DNA from: Carpediemonas membranifera
Lineage: Eukaryota; Fornicata
DNA length: 64,000 nucleotides
NCBI GenBank assembly: GCA_019828565.1
Contig: JAHDYR010000047.1
Coordinates: 1 to 64,000 of the forward strand
Reading direction: 5' to 3'
A model generated the notes under the pieces. The model did no database searches and was not told the DNA's origin. It saw nothing but the letters and a program-made list of their open reading frames with translations. Made by a program: the position numbers and the translations under genes. How positions within the stretch are numbered: position 1 is the stretch's first letter; every line of letters begins with the position of its first letter. Of this stretch, positions 18,505 through 27,448 are shown in pieces.

Positions 18505-19053
18505 CCTCGAGACGTTCTTCAGAAGTCGCTGGACGATCTGAAACAAGCTTTATGTTCGGCCGACGCTCTAGCCATGTTCGACGCGACTAAGCCTCACACT
18601 GTCATGACTGACGCATCCGATGTCGGGTACGGAGCAGTCTTACTCCAAGAGGGCCGACCAGTTTGCTATATGTCGCGTGCGTTCAACGACGTCCAGTCAC
18701 GCTGGTGTACCGGTGAGAAAGAAGCCTACGCTATCGTCGCAGCGTTACAACGATGGCGCAAGTTCCTGTGCTGGGAGAGCTTTACTATTCTCACGGATCA
18801 CCGGAACCTACTCTATATGTACCGGTTCACCAACGCCAAGGTCCGCCGGTGGGCTGATTCGATCGCCGATTTAGATTTCACCCTACAGCACATCGCCGGT
18901 CTGGACAACGGTGGAGCCGACGGTCTCTCGAGAGTATTCTCCATGCAACAGGCGTCGAGGGATCAGGTATCCCGCGCTCATCTCACAGCAGGAGCTCATC
19001 TGTCTCGCCGGATGACAACCGAGCAACTTAGGGCCGACGGTTTGTCTGTCTCC
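18505..19053 (+). CDS. Element C RNase H segment
   Basis: After the offset, RNase H reads VMTDASDVGYGAVLLQ, EKEAYAIVAALQRWRKFL, LTDHRNLLYMY and GGADGLSRVF. A third +1 offset, at the four Cs of 19052-19055, leads to integrase. Confidence 0.82.
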
Positions 19054-19054
19054 C

Positions 19055-19848
19055 CGTCAAGTCGTAGACGACGTGATTACCGCGTGTCCAGAGTGCCAAG
19101 TCTTGGCCCGCCCTCCTGTTGATACGCCCGACGGCCTGCATACAGCTGTAGACCTCCCGTTCCGGCGTGTGGCCATTGACACCATGGGTCCGCTACCGAC
19201 GGTCAACGGCCTGTCCTACGTGACAGTAATGATCGACATGTGCTCCCGCTGGACAGAGCTAGTCCCGGTCAACAGCACCTCAGCCAAAGACGCAGCCAAC
19301 GCATTGGTCAACACCTGGATTCTACGATACGGATGCCCCGAAGTCGTCCAATCGGATGGGGGCTCAGAGTTCAAAAACGCTCTGTTCAAACGCCTCTCCG
19401 AAGAGATGGGGTTCGACGTCCACATAACGACAGCATACCATCCCCAGAGCAACGGTGTCGTCGAACGCGCGAACAAGGAGGTCGAACGCATCCTCAGAGC
19501 CAGGAAGCTGGAGTTAAGGAATAACGATTGGGTAGCACACCTACCAGTCGCCCAATTCTTGGTCAACTCAATGCCCAGGATCCCGACCCGGTTGACTCCG
19601 GCCGAGATCATGTTTGGCGCCAATTTATCAATACCGTCATCGATCTATATCACGGATGCCGCCTCGGCTGGTCCGCCACAGTCGAAGCTAGCCGCAGCCG
19701 ATGCCGCCATCCAACTCGCCAAAGCAAGGATTAGAGCCATGCGCGAAGACGCTCTCGCAAAGGCAACCTCATCGAGAAGCGAGATATTGAGCCGTTTCGT
19801 GCTGGTCAAATACTACCCAAGACCACCGAGCAAGCTAGCCCCCGGGCT
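19055..19848 (+). CDS. Element C integrase segment
   Basis: Ends of the zinc region (VITACPECQ), then the DDE core: VAIDTMGPLP, QSDGGSEFKN, HPQSNGVVERANKEV. A fourth +1 offset near 19839-19847 (CCCCCGGGC) passes to the chromodomain frame. Confidence 0.85.
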
Positions 19849-20222
19849 GGCGCGGCCCCATGAGGCGTGTCGCAGCCGTCAAACGTGATGGTGTTGTCGT
19901 CGCATATGAGGTCCAAGACCTCAGTCAGTCAGCGGACGGTCCAACTATCAAGGTAGACGCGGCACGTGTGCGAAGATTTGACCCAGGCAAGCTCTCGGAG
20001 CAACAGATCTATGACCTCGCAGCCGCTTCCGTCGATGAGTGGCATGTCGAGCGCATCTCACGCTCTAGAGGCTCGGGCCCCAAGTCAAGGCGCGAGTACC
20101 TCGTACACTGGGTCGGATTCGAGGATTCAGAGGCTTCATTCGAACCTTATTCGCACGTCAAAGATTTGGAAGCCCTCGATACATATTTGAAGTCTGACCA
20201 AGCCAAGCGTGACGGTCTGTAA
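19849..20222 (+). CDS. Element C integrase C-terminus and chromodomain
   Basis: Contains VAYEVQDLS...VRRFDPGKLSEQQ and the chromodomain-like WHVERISRSRGSGPKSRREYLVHW...EASFEPYSHV. It ends at 20222, well before the 3' LTR, unlike pol in elements B and D, whose stops lie in the LTR. Confidence 0.8.
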
Positions 20223-20264
20223 AACTTCTCAACATCGAAGCTGTATCCTCGAGGAACAAACGAT

Positions 20265-21101
20265 TTATTCAGAGCTAGATTCCTCGTCTTCCGTCTCCTC
20301 CGTGTCCGTCAGCTCGACCAACCAAGTCGGGTCAGCGTGGCGCTCAAGGGCGTTCTCAGCCAAGTACTCTCGCACACACCGGACAAGGCAGAGATCAGCG
20401 TTGAGGGACACGATGCTGAGTCCCGAGTATCCGTCATACTGCAGGATCAACACAAAAGACCCGGGACCACAAGTCGTCTTCAGATACTCGTGACGGACTA
20501 CGCACGTGACAGTGTAGTAGCGGTCCGGATCAGAGACCTGAAGCGGCTCCCAGTGAGCCTCATCGCCAATGGCGGGCAGGTAGCCGTCGTGGCACAAGCG
20601 GCTGACCAGGGTTGCCCAGAAGTCGTTGGGAGCCGGGATGCGCCGGCTGATGCCGTAGACAGCGACACGGAAGTAGTCCGGTGCGAGGACGAGGACCAAC
20701 AGGCGGTTAAGATATCCGCGCGCTGTAGTGTCCGACTTGACCCCGCCGGCAGTCCGCACAGCCGCCACGAGAGCTGCAGAGTAGTGACCATTACCGGGTG
20801 AAGACCCACCCAGCGTGATGTCGCGGCCCCGGATCGCGGCCGACACGATGTCGCCATCGGTCAAGCGCTTCTTGCCGAGCTTGAGGTGGGCCCTCACACC
20901 GGCAAGCGCGACCTGGCAGTGAGCCACGAGAGCCAAGACCTGCTGGGTCAGCTTCACGTCCTGCACTACGGCTGCGTCGTTCAGACGACCTTGCTCAATA
21001 GCGTCAAAGATTCGCTGGAGCGGCAGCTCGATGGAGTTGGTGTAACCTTCCAGGCGTCGGGCAACCTCGGCCTTGATGTCGTGGGGCATCAGAGTCGTCA
21101 T
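20265..21101 (-). CDS. Antisense cargo ORF in element C (function unknown)
   Basis: A 278-residue protein from the ATG at 21101 (the frame is open to 21158), on the strand opposite gag-pol, between the chromodomain and the 3' LTR. It has a helical N-terminal half (DIKAEVARRLEGYTNSIELPL), a central LTDGDIVSAAIRGRDITLGG, RLCHDGYLPAIGDEAHWEPL, and an acidic tail (DTEETEDEESSSE). I do not recognise the family. Upstream, 21171-21350 (minus) encodes a basic peptide starting MSDNTAVEAVLKEI that could be a 5' exon if the five Ts at 21297-21301 hold one extra base and a 34-nt GTAAGT...ATATAG intron (about 21143-21177) is spliced out. The rest, to 21965, shows no gene. Confidence 0.6.
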   Translation of the reverse strand: MTTLMPHDIKAEVARRLEGYTNSIELPLQRIFDAIEQGRLNDAAVVQDVKLTQQVLALVAHCQVALAGVRAHLKLGKKRLTDGDIVSAAIRGRDITLGGSSPGNGHYSAALVAAVRTAGGVKSDTTARGYLNRLLVLVLAPDYFRVAVYGISRRIPAPNDFWATLVSRLCHDGYLPAIGDEAHWEPLQVSDPDRYYTVTCVVRHEYLKTTCGPGSFVLILQYDGYSGLSIVSLNADLCLVRCVREYLAENALERHADPTWLVELTDTEETEDEESSSE

Positions 21102-21170
21102 CGTCAGGGTGCGAGTGATGCGTTCTGAGGCTTGCACGCGGTGACTATATAACCTCACGGTTGATGTTTG

Positions 21171-21350
21171 TTACTTACAGATTGTCGGTGACCATGCGCT
21201 TGCGTCCACGATACTTCTGAGCGCGAAGGGAACGACAAACGGACGTATGGGCAACAATAAGTGGCCTAGCCAGATCGTCATCACCAAGTTCGGTGATTTT
21301 TGGCACGAATTTCCTTCAGAACGGCCTCTACGGCTGTGTTGTCCGACATC
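21171..21350 (-). other. Possible 5' exon of the antisense ORF in element C
   Basis: The first frame reads MSDNTAVEAVLKEIRAK and then, after a one-base offset at an A-run (minus strand of 21297-21301), a basic stretch ending RGRKRMVTDNL. GTAAGT begins two bases after the AAT codon, and splicing to the AG near 21143 would put it in frame with the main ORF. The intron lacks the CTAAC-AG ending seen at 11796, so this is tentative. Confidence 0.3.
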
Positions 21351-21965
21351 AAATGAGTTGACGGCGACATATCCTGCACATTTCTCGGAAACGGTCGAAG
21401 GAACAACTAACAAGGTCATCTTAGTCTTCAAGCATGCATTTATTGTCGGTAATAAGGCATTAGGAGCTTCCTAGTGCTCCTTCCGGTCAGTTTGATGTTG
21501 TTATTCAAGTACAGTTGGACGCAGAAAATTAGAAGCCTCAGAACTCCTCAACGGAGCCGAATTGGAGCTTCTAAGTACGTTTTTCGGCGTCTGTGTGATT
21601 ATGAGCGATAAGGGCTCAGCATTGGCAGTGTTTGCTAGAGCAATCGTTCTTGGCCTTCGAATTACATGGAATGGCATATAACACGTATAAGGTTTGTGAA
21701 GACGGCCTAGGAAGGCCGTGGAGGGGCAGTGGTAAGCCTCTCCGTCACGTTTCACCATTTTTGAAACAGAGCTCACATAGCGGTACCGCAGTTAGATCAT
21801 GATACCATCATTTTGATTTCGTTCAGCTAGATGCGAAAGCACTCAGGCCATGGGGTTGCCAGCCCTATGAGTCACCGTTGGCGGTCGGGTGGCACCGTCC
21901 AGGCCTTTGGTGAAATGCTGACGTCAAGTCTCTCTGTCATGCCTATACCAGGCATGGAGGGGCAG

Positions 21966-22087
21966 TGTTGTGGGTCCTACCCAAAGTTACACAGATTTAC
22001 GTTATATTTAATAGTCAAGGAGTTTCTCCTCGACACCCTTGTGTCGAGTCTTCTCCTCAGTAAAAGTTCAACACCCATTGAACCACA
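21966..22087 (+). repeat. 3' LTR of element C (122 nt)
   Basis: Apparently identical to 16140-16261; preceded by the purine tract GGAGGGGCAG and followed by the target duplication CCTT. Confidence 0.95.
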
Positions 22088-22735
22088 CCTTGTCCGTCTC
22101 CATGCATAGAATCCCTCCCAGACCGATGTCCGACGCGTCTGTTCTGACTATCAACGGCTTCTTATAGTCGATGTGTGTCAGCTTCAGGTGGTCCGCGATC
22201 GCTCTCTTCACATCGCTGAACGCGGCTTGCCTCTCGTCTGTCCAGGCCGTCTGTCGGTCCTTGAGTGCGTCATTCAGTGGGGCCAAATGCATCGCTAGGT
22301 CGGGGGTGAACCCCCTGAACCAGTTCGCCAAGCCAATAAACCTCCGCAGCTGCTTCTGGGTGGTCGGCCGCTCGAACTCTTGCACTGCCCGAACCTTGTC
22401 GTCACTGATCCTGACACCGTCCTGGTCGACAATGTGTCCGAGGAACTCCACGCTCGACTGGGCAAACCTGCACTTCTCCAGGTTCGCGCGCAGCCCGTGC
22501 TTCTTGAGTCGGTCAAGCACAGTCCTGATTCGATCTCTCATCTCTTCCCGTGAGTTCGCCATTATCAGGATGTCGTCAATATATACCAACACACCGGGAA
22601 TTCCCTTGAGTACGTCGTCCATCGCCGTCTGAAAGAACGCAGGAGCATTCTTCAACCCGAACGGCAGTCTCTCGAACTCGAACAGGCCGAACGGCGTGAT
22701 GAACGCCGTCTTCGCGCGGTCTTGCTCCCCGAACT
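22088..22735 (-). pseudogene. Element B: RT C-terminal half and N-terminal part of RNase H
   Basis: Contains FGLKNAPAFFQ, the RT catalytic box VLVYIDDILIM, the connection domain and the first RNase H strand (IVRTDASDIGLGGIL), then ends at the element C boundary. It is +1 relative to the gag-RT frame; the offset is at a G-run (minus strand of about 22727-22731). Confidence 0.85.
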
Positions 22736-24543
22736 GCGAACTGATTATATCCCGATGTGAGGTCCAGTGTCGAGAACAGCTTTGCCCCCGCCAATTGGGC
22801 TAGTAGTCTCTTCACGTCCTTCACGGGCGCGGCCAGGGTCTTCGTTGCCGCATTCAGCCGGCGGTAGTCGACGCATAGTCGCCACGTGCCATTCTTCTTC
22901 TTAACCAATACGATAGGTGACGCGTAGCCGGACGTCGACCTCCGCACTATACCCTGCCTGAGCCACTCTTCCACCTGCTTCTGCGCCACCTCTTCCATCA
23001 CGGGAGATAGCTGTCTCGCGGGTTCTCGAATCTCTTGTTCCGTCATTAGGTCGATCGGGTAAGGCGGCGCCTTTGCCGGCTCTGGCCCTAGCGGCCCGAA
23101 CACCTCGCCGAACTCAGTCAGCATTGAGCTAAGCTGAGGGTCCTTCTCGGCCAGACTGTGCCGGAGTTCCGCATGTGCCTGCTGCACCCGGAACATCTCC
23201 TCCACTAGCTCGGCCTCTACTTCGCCCTCGTCCGCGTCGTCCGTGTCCTCTGCTAACAGGCCCAAGTCCTTGACCGTTTGGAACGGAATCAGCGTGTCTG
23301 TCACTCCGGCACACCCATACACGGTCACCCGTGCCTGCACATACGTGCCGAGCCCTCGGGCCTTCGATCGCCCGATCCATACCTCGCACGCATTGTCTGG
23401 TCTTCGTCCGTCTCCTGTGAAAGTCTGGATCACCAGGTCGTCCGGAGGGGTGACCTCTCGTGCCCCTGCGTGCACCCGTGCGGCGACCCAGGCTGGGCTC
23501 GCCACAGCAACGTTCGCCCGCGTGTCGGGGCCGACGCGCATCCGCACCGCCGGCTTCTTCGGATTCACGCGAACATCCATAACCAACTCCCACGTGTGTG
23601 CGTACTTCTCAGCCTTTACAGACTGCACCTTCCACCGCGGGTGACCTTCGGGGATAGGGCCCCGGGTCAGTCGGCCGTACTGCTTCTTGTCCTTGTCGTA
23701 CTCCCGGTACCAGCCGTGGAGCAGCTCCGCATCCTTAGCCTGGCAGCGGCCAACCTTGTGACCCACTCCGCCACAAGCATAACACTTGAACCTGGCCTCC
23801 CGTACACTCGCGCCTTGAGACGATGTCTGAGCCTCCTTCCGCTCAACCGGCTCATCTTGCCGGGTCTTGGCCTTCTTTCCCGGTCGGGTGACCAGGCCAG
23901 TGCGAAGCGCCTTCGCGATGCACTCATCGTAGTCCTCGGCGAGTTCCGCTGCCCGGGCCTGAACCTTCTCGAGGGTATCGTCGCTGACACCCTCCCTCTT
24001 CAGGTCCTCTGCGAGTGCTGTGTTCTGGATCAGCTTGCGGTACGTGCGGATAGTCTCCTTCGGCTTGGGCGTCGCCGACTCGGTCACGTACTCGAGGAAC
24101 TGATTCACACGAGCGTTGACCAGCGAGACGCGTTCCTTAAGAGAGTCTCCCTTGTACGAGACCTCCACCTGCGCCATCTTGGTAAGCGTGTCCGCCGCGT
24201 CCACGGGCGACACGATGTTGGTCAGAGCGGTACGTAACTGGTCCTCCGTATCGACCGGGCCGCTCCTTCCCTTCAGCTCTGCCTCAACAGGCGCCACGAG
24301 TTGGGTCATCTTCCTGGTCCCACCAGCAGACTTGTACTCTGTGAAACGCTTGAGGAACCACCGCACACTGGCCTCCTTGAGGTCCCGCAGTGTTGGCGCC
24401 TCTTGGACGCTGGCCTCGAGCTGCACGTTACCACTTTTGGCTTCAAGAGCCGCAGTGAGCTTCTCGATCATCTGCGCCTGTCGTTCCGATAGGGCCATGA
24501 GCTTCTCTAGGGTTCCGCTTGATTCATTGTTGTTGTTAGCCAT
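22735..24543 (-). CDS. Element B Gag-protease-like-RT (N-terminal)
   Basis: Starts 7 nt after the 5' LTR. It contains a leucine/charge-rich Gag (KLMALSERQAQMIEKLTAALEAK), a CCHC zinc knuckle CYACGGVGHKVGRC (about 255-268), a protease-like region with DTRANVAVASPAW (the usual DSG/DTG triad is degenerate), and the RT N-terminus (YASPIVLVKKKNGTWRLCVDYRRLN, STLDLTSGYNQF). The frame then breaks by +1 near 22730. The DTRA protease active site is a possible inactivating change (DTGA expected). Confidence 0.85.
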
Positions 24544-24550
24544 TGATCAA
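24543..24550 (-). promoter_or_regulatory. Perfect palindrome at the 5' LTR junction of element B
   Basis: TTGATCAA lies between the 5' LTR and gag; its last base is the A of the gag ATG. It shares TGATCA with the element D palindrome. Confidence 0.6.
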
Positions 24551-24631
24551 TGTAGCTCTTCTAGGATCCTCAATGAACGAATGAACTGCTTTAACCTGCG
24601 GGGCAGACCCAACTATAAATATCACATTACA
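24551..24631 (-). repeat. 5' LTR of element B (81 nt)
   Basis: Direct repeat of 14282-14362. Followed on the plus strand by the target duplication AACG (24632-24635). Confidence 0.95.
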
Positions 24632-24720
24632 AACGAAACACCTTAACCTTGGCACGGGCACGGTCGGCCCCACCACACCGTGGACGTTCGATTCCATACA
24701 GGAAAAATCCGATTTAAAAG

Positions 24721-25191
24721 CTAGTGCTCCTCAAAAATCAATAAACTAAGTTGCCCATCCAGTGAGCTTCCCTCTAATGCGGTCAGCATCGCCCGGTACC
24801 TATACACACTGGGCCGGGGCTCGACCGGCTTGTACCGGCGGGGCGGCTCTGAAACATAAACTTTGGCGGGTTTGCTGTAACGGGGGGCGGGGTCGACTGG
24901 TCTGGCCGTCGGCTGTAGACCCCCGTCACTCATACGACTCCTATTCGAGTACAGCGACTGTGTCTCCGCCCCGGATGACCCCGTCGACTCTGATATGGTC
25001 GGTAGGGGGCCGAGTTTGGGCACCAGCATAGGTATGGCGGCACGGGGTGCGTTGAGCGCCGCTCGGGCGTGTACCTGGGCAGGCTGGGGTGCGACACTCG
25101 GCTCAAAAAGGCGGGGATCATCACAGTTGGCCTCGGGCAGGTCAACGACATAGTTGAGCCCCTTCTTCTTGAACCGGATAGTGCCCAGCAT
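24721..25191 (-). CDS. Hypothetical proline-rich protein (156 residues)
   Basis: From the ATG at 25191 (MLGTIRFKKKGLNYVVDLPE) the protein has a short basic N-terminus, then a Pro/Ser/Ala-rich, probably disordered middle with repeated PxRYxKP-type segments (APRYSKPAKVYV, PRRYKPVEPRPSVYRY), and a hydrophobic end LSLLIFEEH. No known domain. It is divergent from the coiled-coil gene that starts at 25267 (75-bp shared promoter gap), which supports it being real. Confidence 0.5.
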   Translation of the reverse strand: MLGTIRFKKKGLNYVVDLPEANCDDPRLFEPSVAPQPAQVHARAALNAPRAAIPMLVPKLGPLPTISESTGSSGAETQSLYSNRSRMSDGGLQPTARPVDPAPRYSKPAKVYVSEPPRRYKPVEPRPSVYRYRAMLTALEGSSLDGQLSLLIFEEH

Positions 25192-25266
25192 AGTCCTGTT
25201 CTGTGTGGGGCTGGACACAAGCTCAGGCAGTGCACAACGACTGGTGTCTTAAACTGCACCATTAAG

Positions 25267-25698
25267 ATGACGAATCCACAAGCACTCATGGACGCGGAGG
25301 ATTGTATGCAGATTTTACCTGCAGAGATTGAATACTACGTTGAGTCCAAGCAGGAGTCCATTGCTCTGATGGAGACGGTCATAGCACAGCTAAAGGACCG
25401 GATATCCCTACAGGAGCAAGAAATTGAAGGCCTGGCCAAGGAGCGTGCTAATTTAGTGGATGAGAAAGCTCATATTGACAAGGAAATGAAAGCATTCATC
25501 CACAGCCAATCTCGCGAGGCCCACAGGAAGTATGAGGCTGAGATCAACCACATTGAAGCCGAATACGCAGCAACAGTATCGAGCAACAAGCTGCTCAGCT
25601 CGCGGAACATGACCAAGGTCGCCGACAAGGCCTCCCGTATCCAGCAGACGACGGAGCGGGCCCGTCTGGTCGCGCAGGCCGTTGGGTGTGAGGCGTGA
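25267..25698 (+). CDS. Hypothetical coiled-coil protein (143 residues)
   Basis: Starts MTNPQALMDAEDCMQILPAE. Residues about 30-105 form a continuous heptad-rich coiled coil (IAQLKDRISLQEQEIEGLAKERANLVDEKAHIDKE, shown by its a/d Leu/Ile pattern), followed by a basic C-terminal helix. No family recognised; a cytoskeletal or kinetochore-type small coiled coil is possible. The first ATG after the divergent gap was taken as start. Confidence 0.6.
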   Translation: MTNPQALMDAEDCMQILPAEIEYYVESKQESIALMETVIAQLKDRISLQEQEIEGLAKERANLVDEKAHIDKEMKAFIHSQSREAHRKYEAEINHIEAEYAATVSSNKLLSSRNMTKVADKASRIQQTTERARLVAQAVGCEA

Positions 25699-25774
25699 GT
25701 GCCGAGTCAGCTGTACTATGATATGATTACTATATGATGACTGAAGCGCTCGTGCTTATGACCATTTATTAAAA

Positions 25775-27166
25775 TTACCCCCGAATCCTGACTCTCTTTT
25801 TTGGAGCCCTCTTCTCTGACCGACGCAAGACACCACCTGCGGTCTCATCAGGAAGCTGTAGCCTCTTGAACACGCCGTCGGCCCCGTTGGTCAGCCGCTG
25901 CACAGAGAATGGTCTCGCTCGTATCGCCTCGACGGCTGACTCAACAAGTGAGGCGGCTTGGTCGGAGGGTTCTTGGAAATGCTCGGTCGACGGAAGAACG
26001 GTCTCTGCAGTCGCGATTCCAAACAGGACAAGAGAGCCGTCGTTTTCGCTCGGGAGGAGTATCCCATGCTGGGGTGTGACCGAGATCGTCGGGGGAACAC
26101 CAGGGCGACTGACTCCGGTAAATGCAACAGGGTCAACCCCGAGAAGAGTGGGTAGTGTTGAGTGAAATGAAACAATCAAAGCCTGCTCTCGCTGGGCAAG
26201 AGACCTGGCCAATGCTGCGATTGAATTGGTCGCCTCAACTTCAGCAGGCGGAGGTCCAACGAGCAACGGGCTGTGAGGCATGCCACTGAGCATACCGAGG
26301 GGCACAGTGCCCATGGGTACCCGCTCCTGCACGTCAAGGGTCACACAGCTCGTCTCGGGCACGGTAAAAGTGCGGGTTGACTCAACACCCGCCCGGCCGA
26401 CCCTGAAACCCGGGGCGCACTCCCTCAGAAGCTGCAGAGACTCGGGGCAGCACGGTCCGCGAGTCTGTGGGAACACTGGGTGGCCGTGGCAGGGGCAGAC
26501 GTCGGCAGGGATGACTGGGGCGAAGGGGGTGACTGTACGGATAAGGGTGCATGGGATTGAGGTCGACCCCAGAGTGATGGCCGCCTGTAGGGCGGGGGGC
26601 GGGCATAGAGTCAGTTTGACGACGCGGGAGACGTCCACTGGGTTTCTGGGGTGGAGTCTAATTTCGATGTTCAGGGCGTCAGCCACAGCGGTGCGCAGGC
26701 CGCTCAGGTTGGGTGGGGAGCTTGGCGGGGAGAATATGTGGACGAATAGGGATGAGCCGGCCTCTTCGACGGCGGCCAGGGCGCGGAGTGCTTGGGGGGA
26801 ACATGCAGGGGCGTTCAGCGTGAAGAGGTGGACCTCAGTCATCTGGTGCTGACGCATGAGGGCTGATAGGGAGCCTGCCACCTCGTCAATGGAGACAGGT
26901 GCGGTTGAGTTTGGCTCGTCCACCATCTTGGCAAGACCAGTGAGGAAGAAGGAAAGGTTGAACGGCGTAAAGTCAATAACAGGTGTGATATGCGGCGTTG
27001 CGATGCCAACGGAGACGTTCAGAGGATATGAAAGGCTGCAGATCGAATACAGAGAGCGATAGACGGCGTTTCGGAACATACTGAACCACGCGGATCTAAG
27101 ATCAGCATCATCGGCGTAGTACGTGTCTAGGATAAGAACTACGTTACGTGCGCTCATATTGGACAT
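25775..27166 (-). CDS. vWA-like domain protein, function unknown (463 residues)
   Basis: The N-terminus (ARNVVLILDTYYADDADLR) resembles the first strand and metal-site loop of a von Willebrand A domain, continuing with strands NVSVGIATP and EVHLFTLNAPA. A Cys/His cluster (CPCHGHPVF...CC, near 230-250) could bind zinc. The C-terminus is basic (KRAPKKRVRIRG). A vWA fold plus a small zinc site recalls TFIIH p34-type subunits, but the match is weak and I do not assign it. Start: ATG at 27166 or 27157; the frame is open a little further without an ATG. Confidence 0.6.
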   Translation of the reverse strand: MSNMSARNVVLILDTYYADDADLRSAWFSMFRNAVYRSLYSICSLSYPLNVSVGIATPHITPVIDFTPFNLSFFLTGLAKMVDEPNSTAPVSIDEVAGSLSALMRQHQMTEVHLFTLNAPACSPQALRALAAVEEAGSSLFVHIFSPPSSPPNLSGLRTAVADALNIEIRLHPRNPVDVSRVVKLTLCPPPALQAAITLGSTSIPCTLIRTVTPFAPVIPADVCPCHGHPVFPQTRGPCCPESLQLLRECAPGFRVGRAGVESTRTFTVPETSCVTLDVQERVPMGTVPLGMLSGMPHSPLLVGPPPAEVEATNSIAALARSLAQREQALIVSFHSTLPTLLGVDPVAFTGVSRPGVPPTISVTPQHGILLPSENDGSLVLFGIATAETVLPSTEHFQEPSDQAASLVESAVEAIRARPFSVQRLTNGADGVFKRLQLPDETAGGVLRRSEKRAPKKRVRIRG

Positions 27167-27448
27167 ATTATAGCTCAGTTTCAAGCGTCCTTCACCCCCT
27201 CATTTGCCGGACATCGAATTACGGTTGCCCTCTCATGTATAACGTAAATCGGAGATCTCTAAGACCCTCGTTCGCCCAGGACACTAGCTCTCGTAGCCTT
27301 ACCTGGGTGCTGCTGGACGGATCAGAGCAGTCAGAATGACTGAACGAAACCACCCCATCACCACCAAGAACTCCCCACTCCTCCACTATTCGAGAAGCAG
27401 CATTCTTAACCGCATATTTACGATGCCAGGTACACCCCGGCGTCTATC

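Larger units (their letters stand above)
16136..22091 (+). mobile_element. Element C: Ty3/gypsy retrotransposon nested in element B, with an antisense cargo gene
   Basis: The element proper is 16140-22087, with apparently identical 122-nt LTRs (16140-16261, 21966-22087; TGTTGTGG...ACCACA) and the 4-bp target duplication CCTT (16136-16139, 22088-22091). Plus-strand gag, protease, RT, RNase H, integrase and chromodomain occupy 16283-20222. Then come about 1.7 kb unusual for the family, holding a minus-strand ORF. A polypurine tract (GGAGGGGCAG, 21956-21965) precedes the 3' LTR and a near copy lies at about 21720. The polyprotein is broken by four +1 frame offsets, each at a C- or CG-run. Confidence 0.92.
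14278..24635 (-). mobile_element. Element B: Ty3/gypsy retrotransposon, interrupted by element C
   Basis: The element proper is 14282-24631, with 81-nt LTRs (14282-14362 and 24551-24631) that on the minus strand begin TGTAATG and end GCTACA, and a 4-bp target duplication AACG (14278-14281, 24632-24635). Minus-strand order: gag with zinc knuckle, protease-like region, RT, RNase H, integrase, chromodomain. Element C (16140-22087) sits inside RNase H. Gag starts 7 nt after the 5' LTR, and the pol stop (14353-14355) is inside the 3' LTR. A purine-rich tract (minus strand of 14363-14373) precedes the 3' LTR. The LTRs look identical by eye. Confidence 0.92.

Noticed and set aside
7129-24635. Primer-binding site complementary to the local tRNA-Asp
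   Set aside because: The 3' end of this tRNA (…GTGATCGAG plus CCA) has no 10-nt or longer complement after any of the three 5' LTRs.
25775-27166. Assignment of the vWA-like protein as TFIIH p34
   Set aside because: Only the first strand and a loose Cys/His cluster fit; the family's conserved blocks are not visible by eye.
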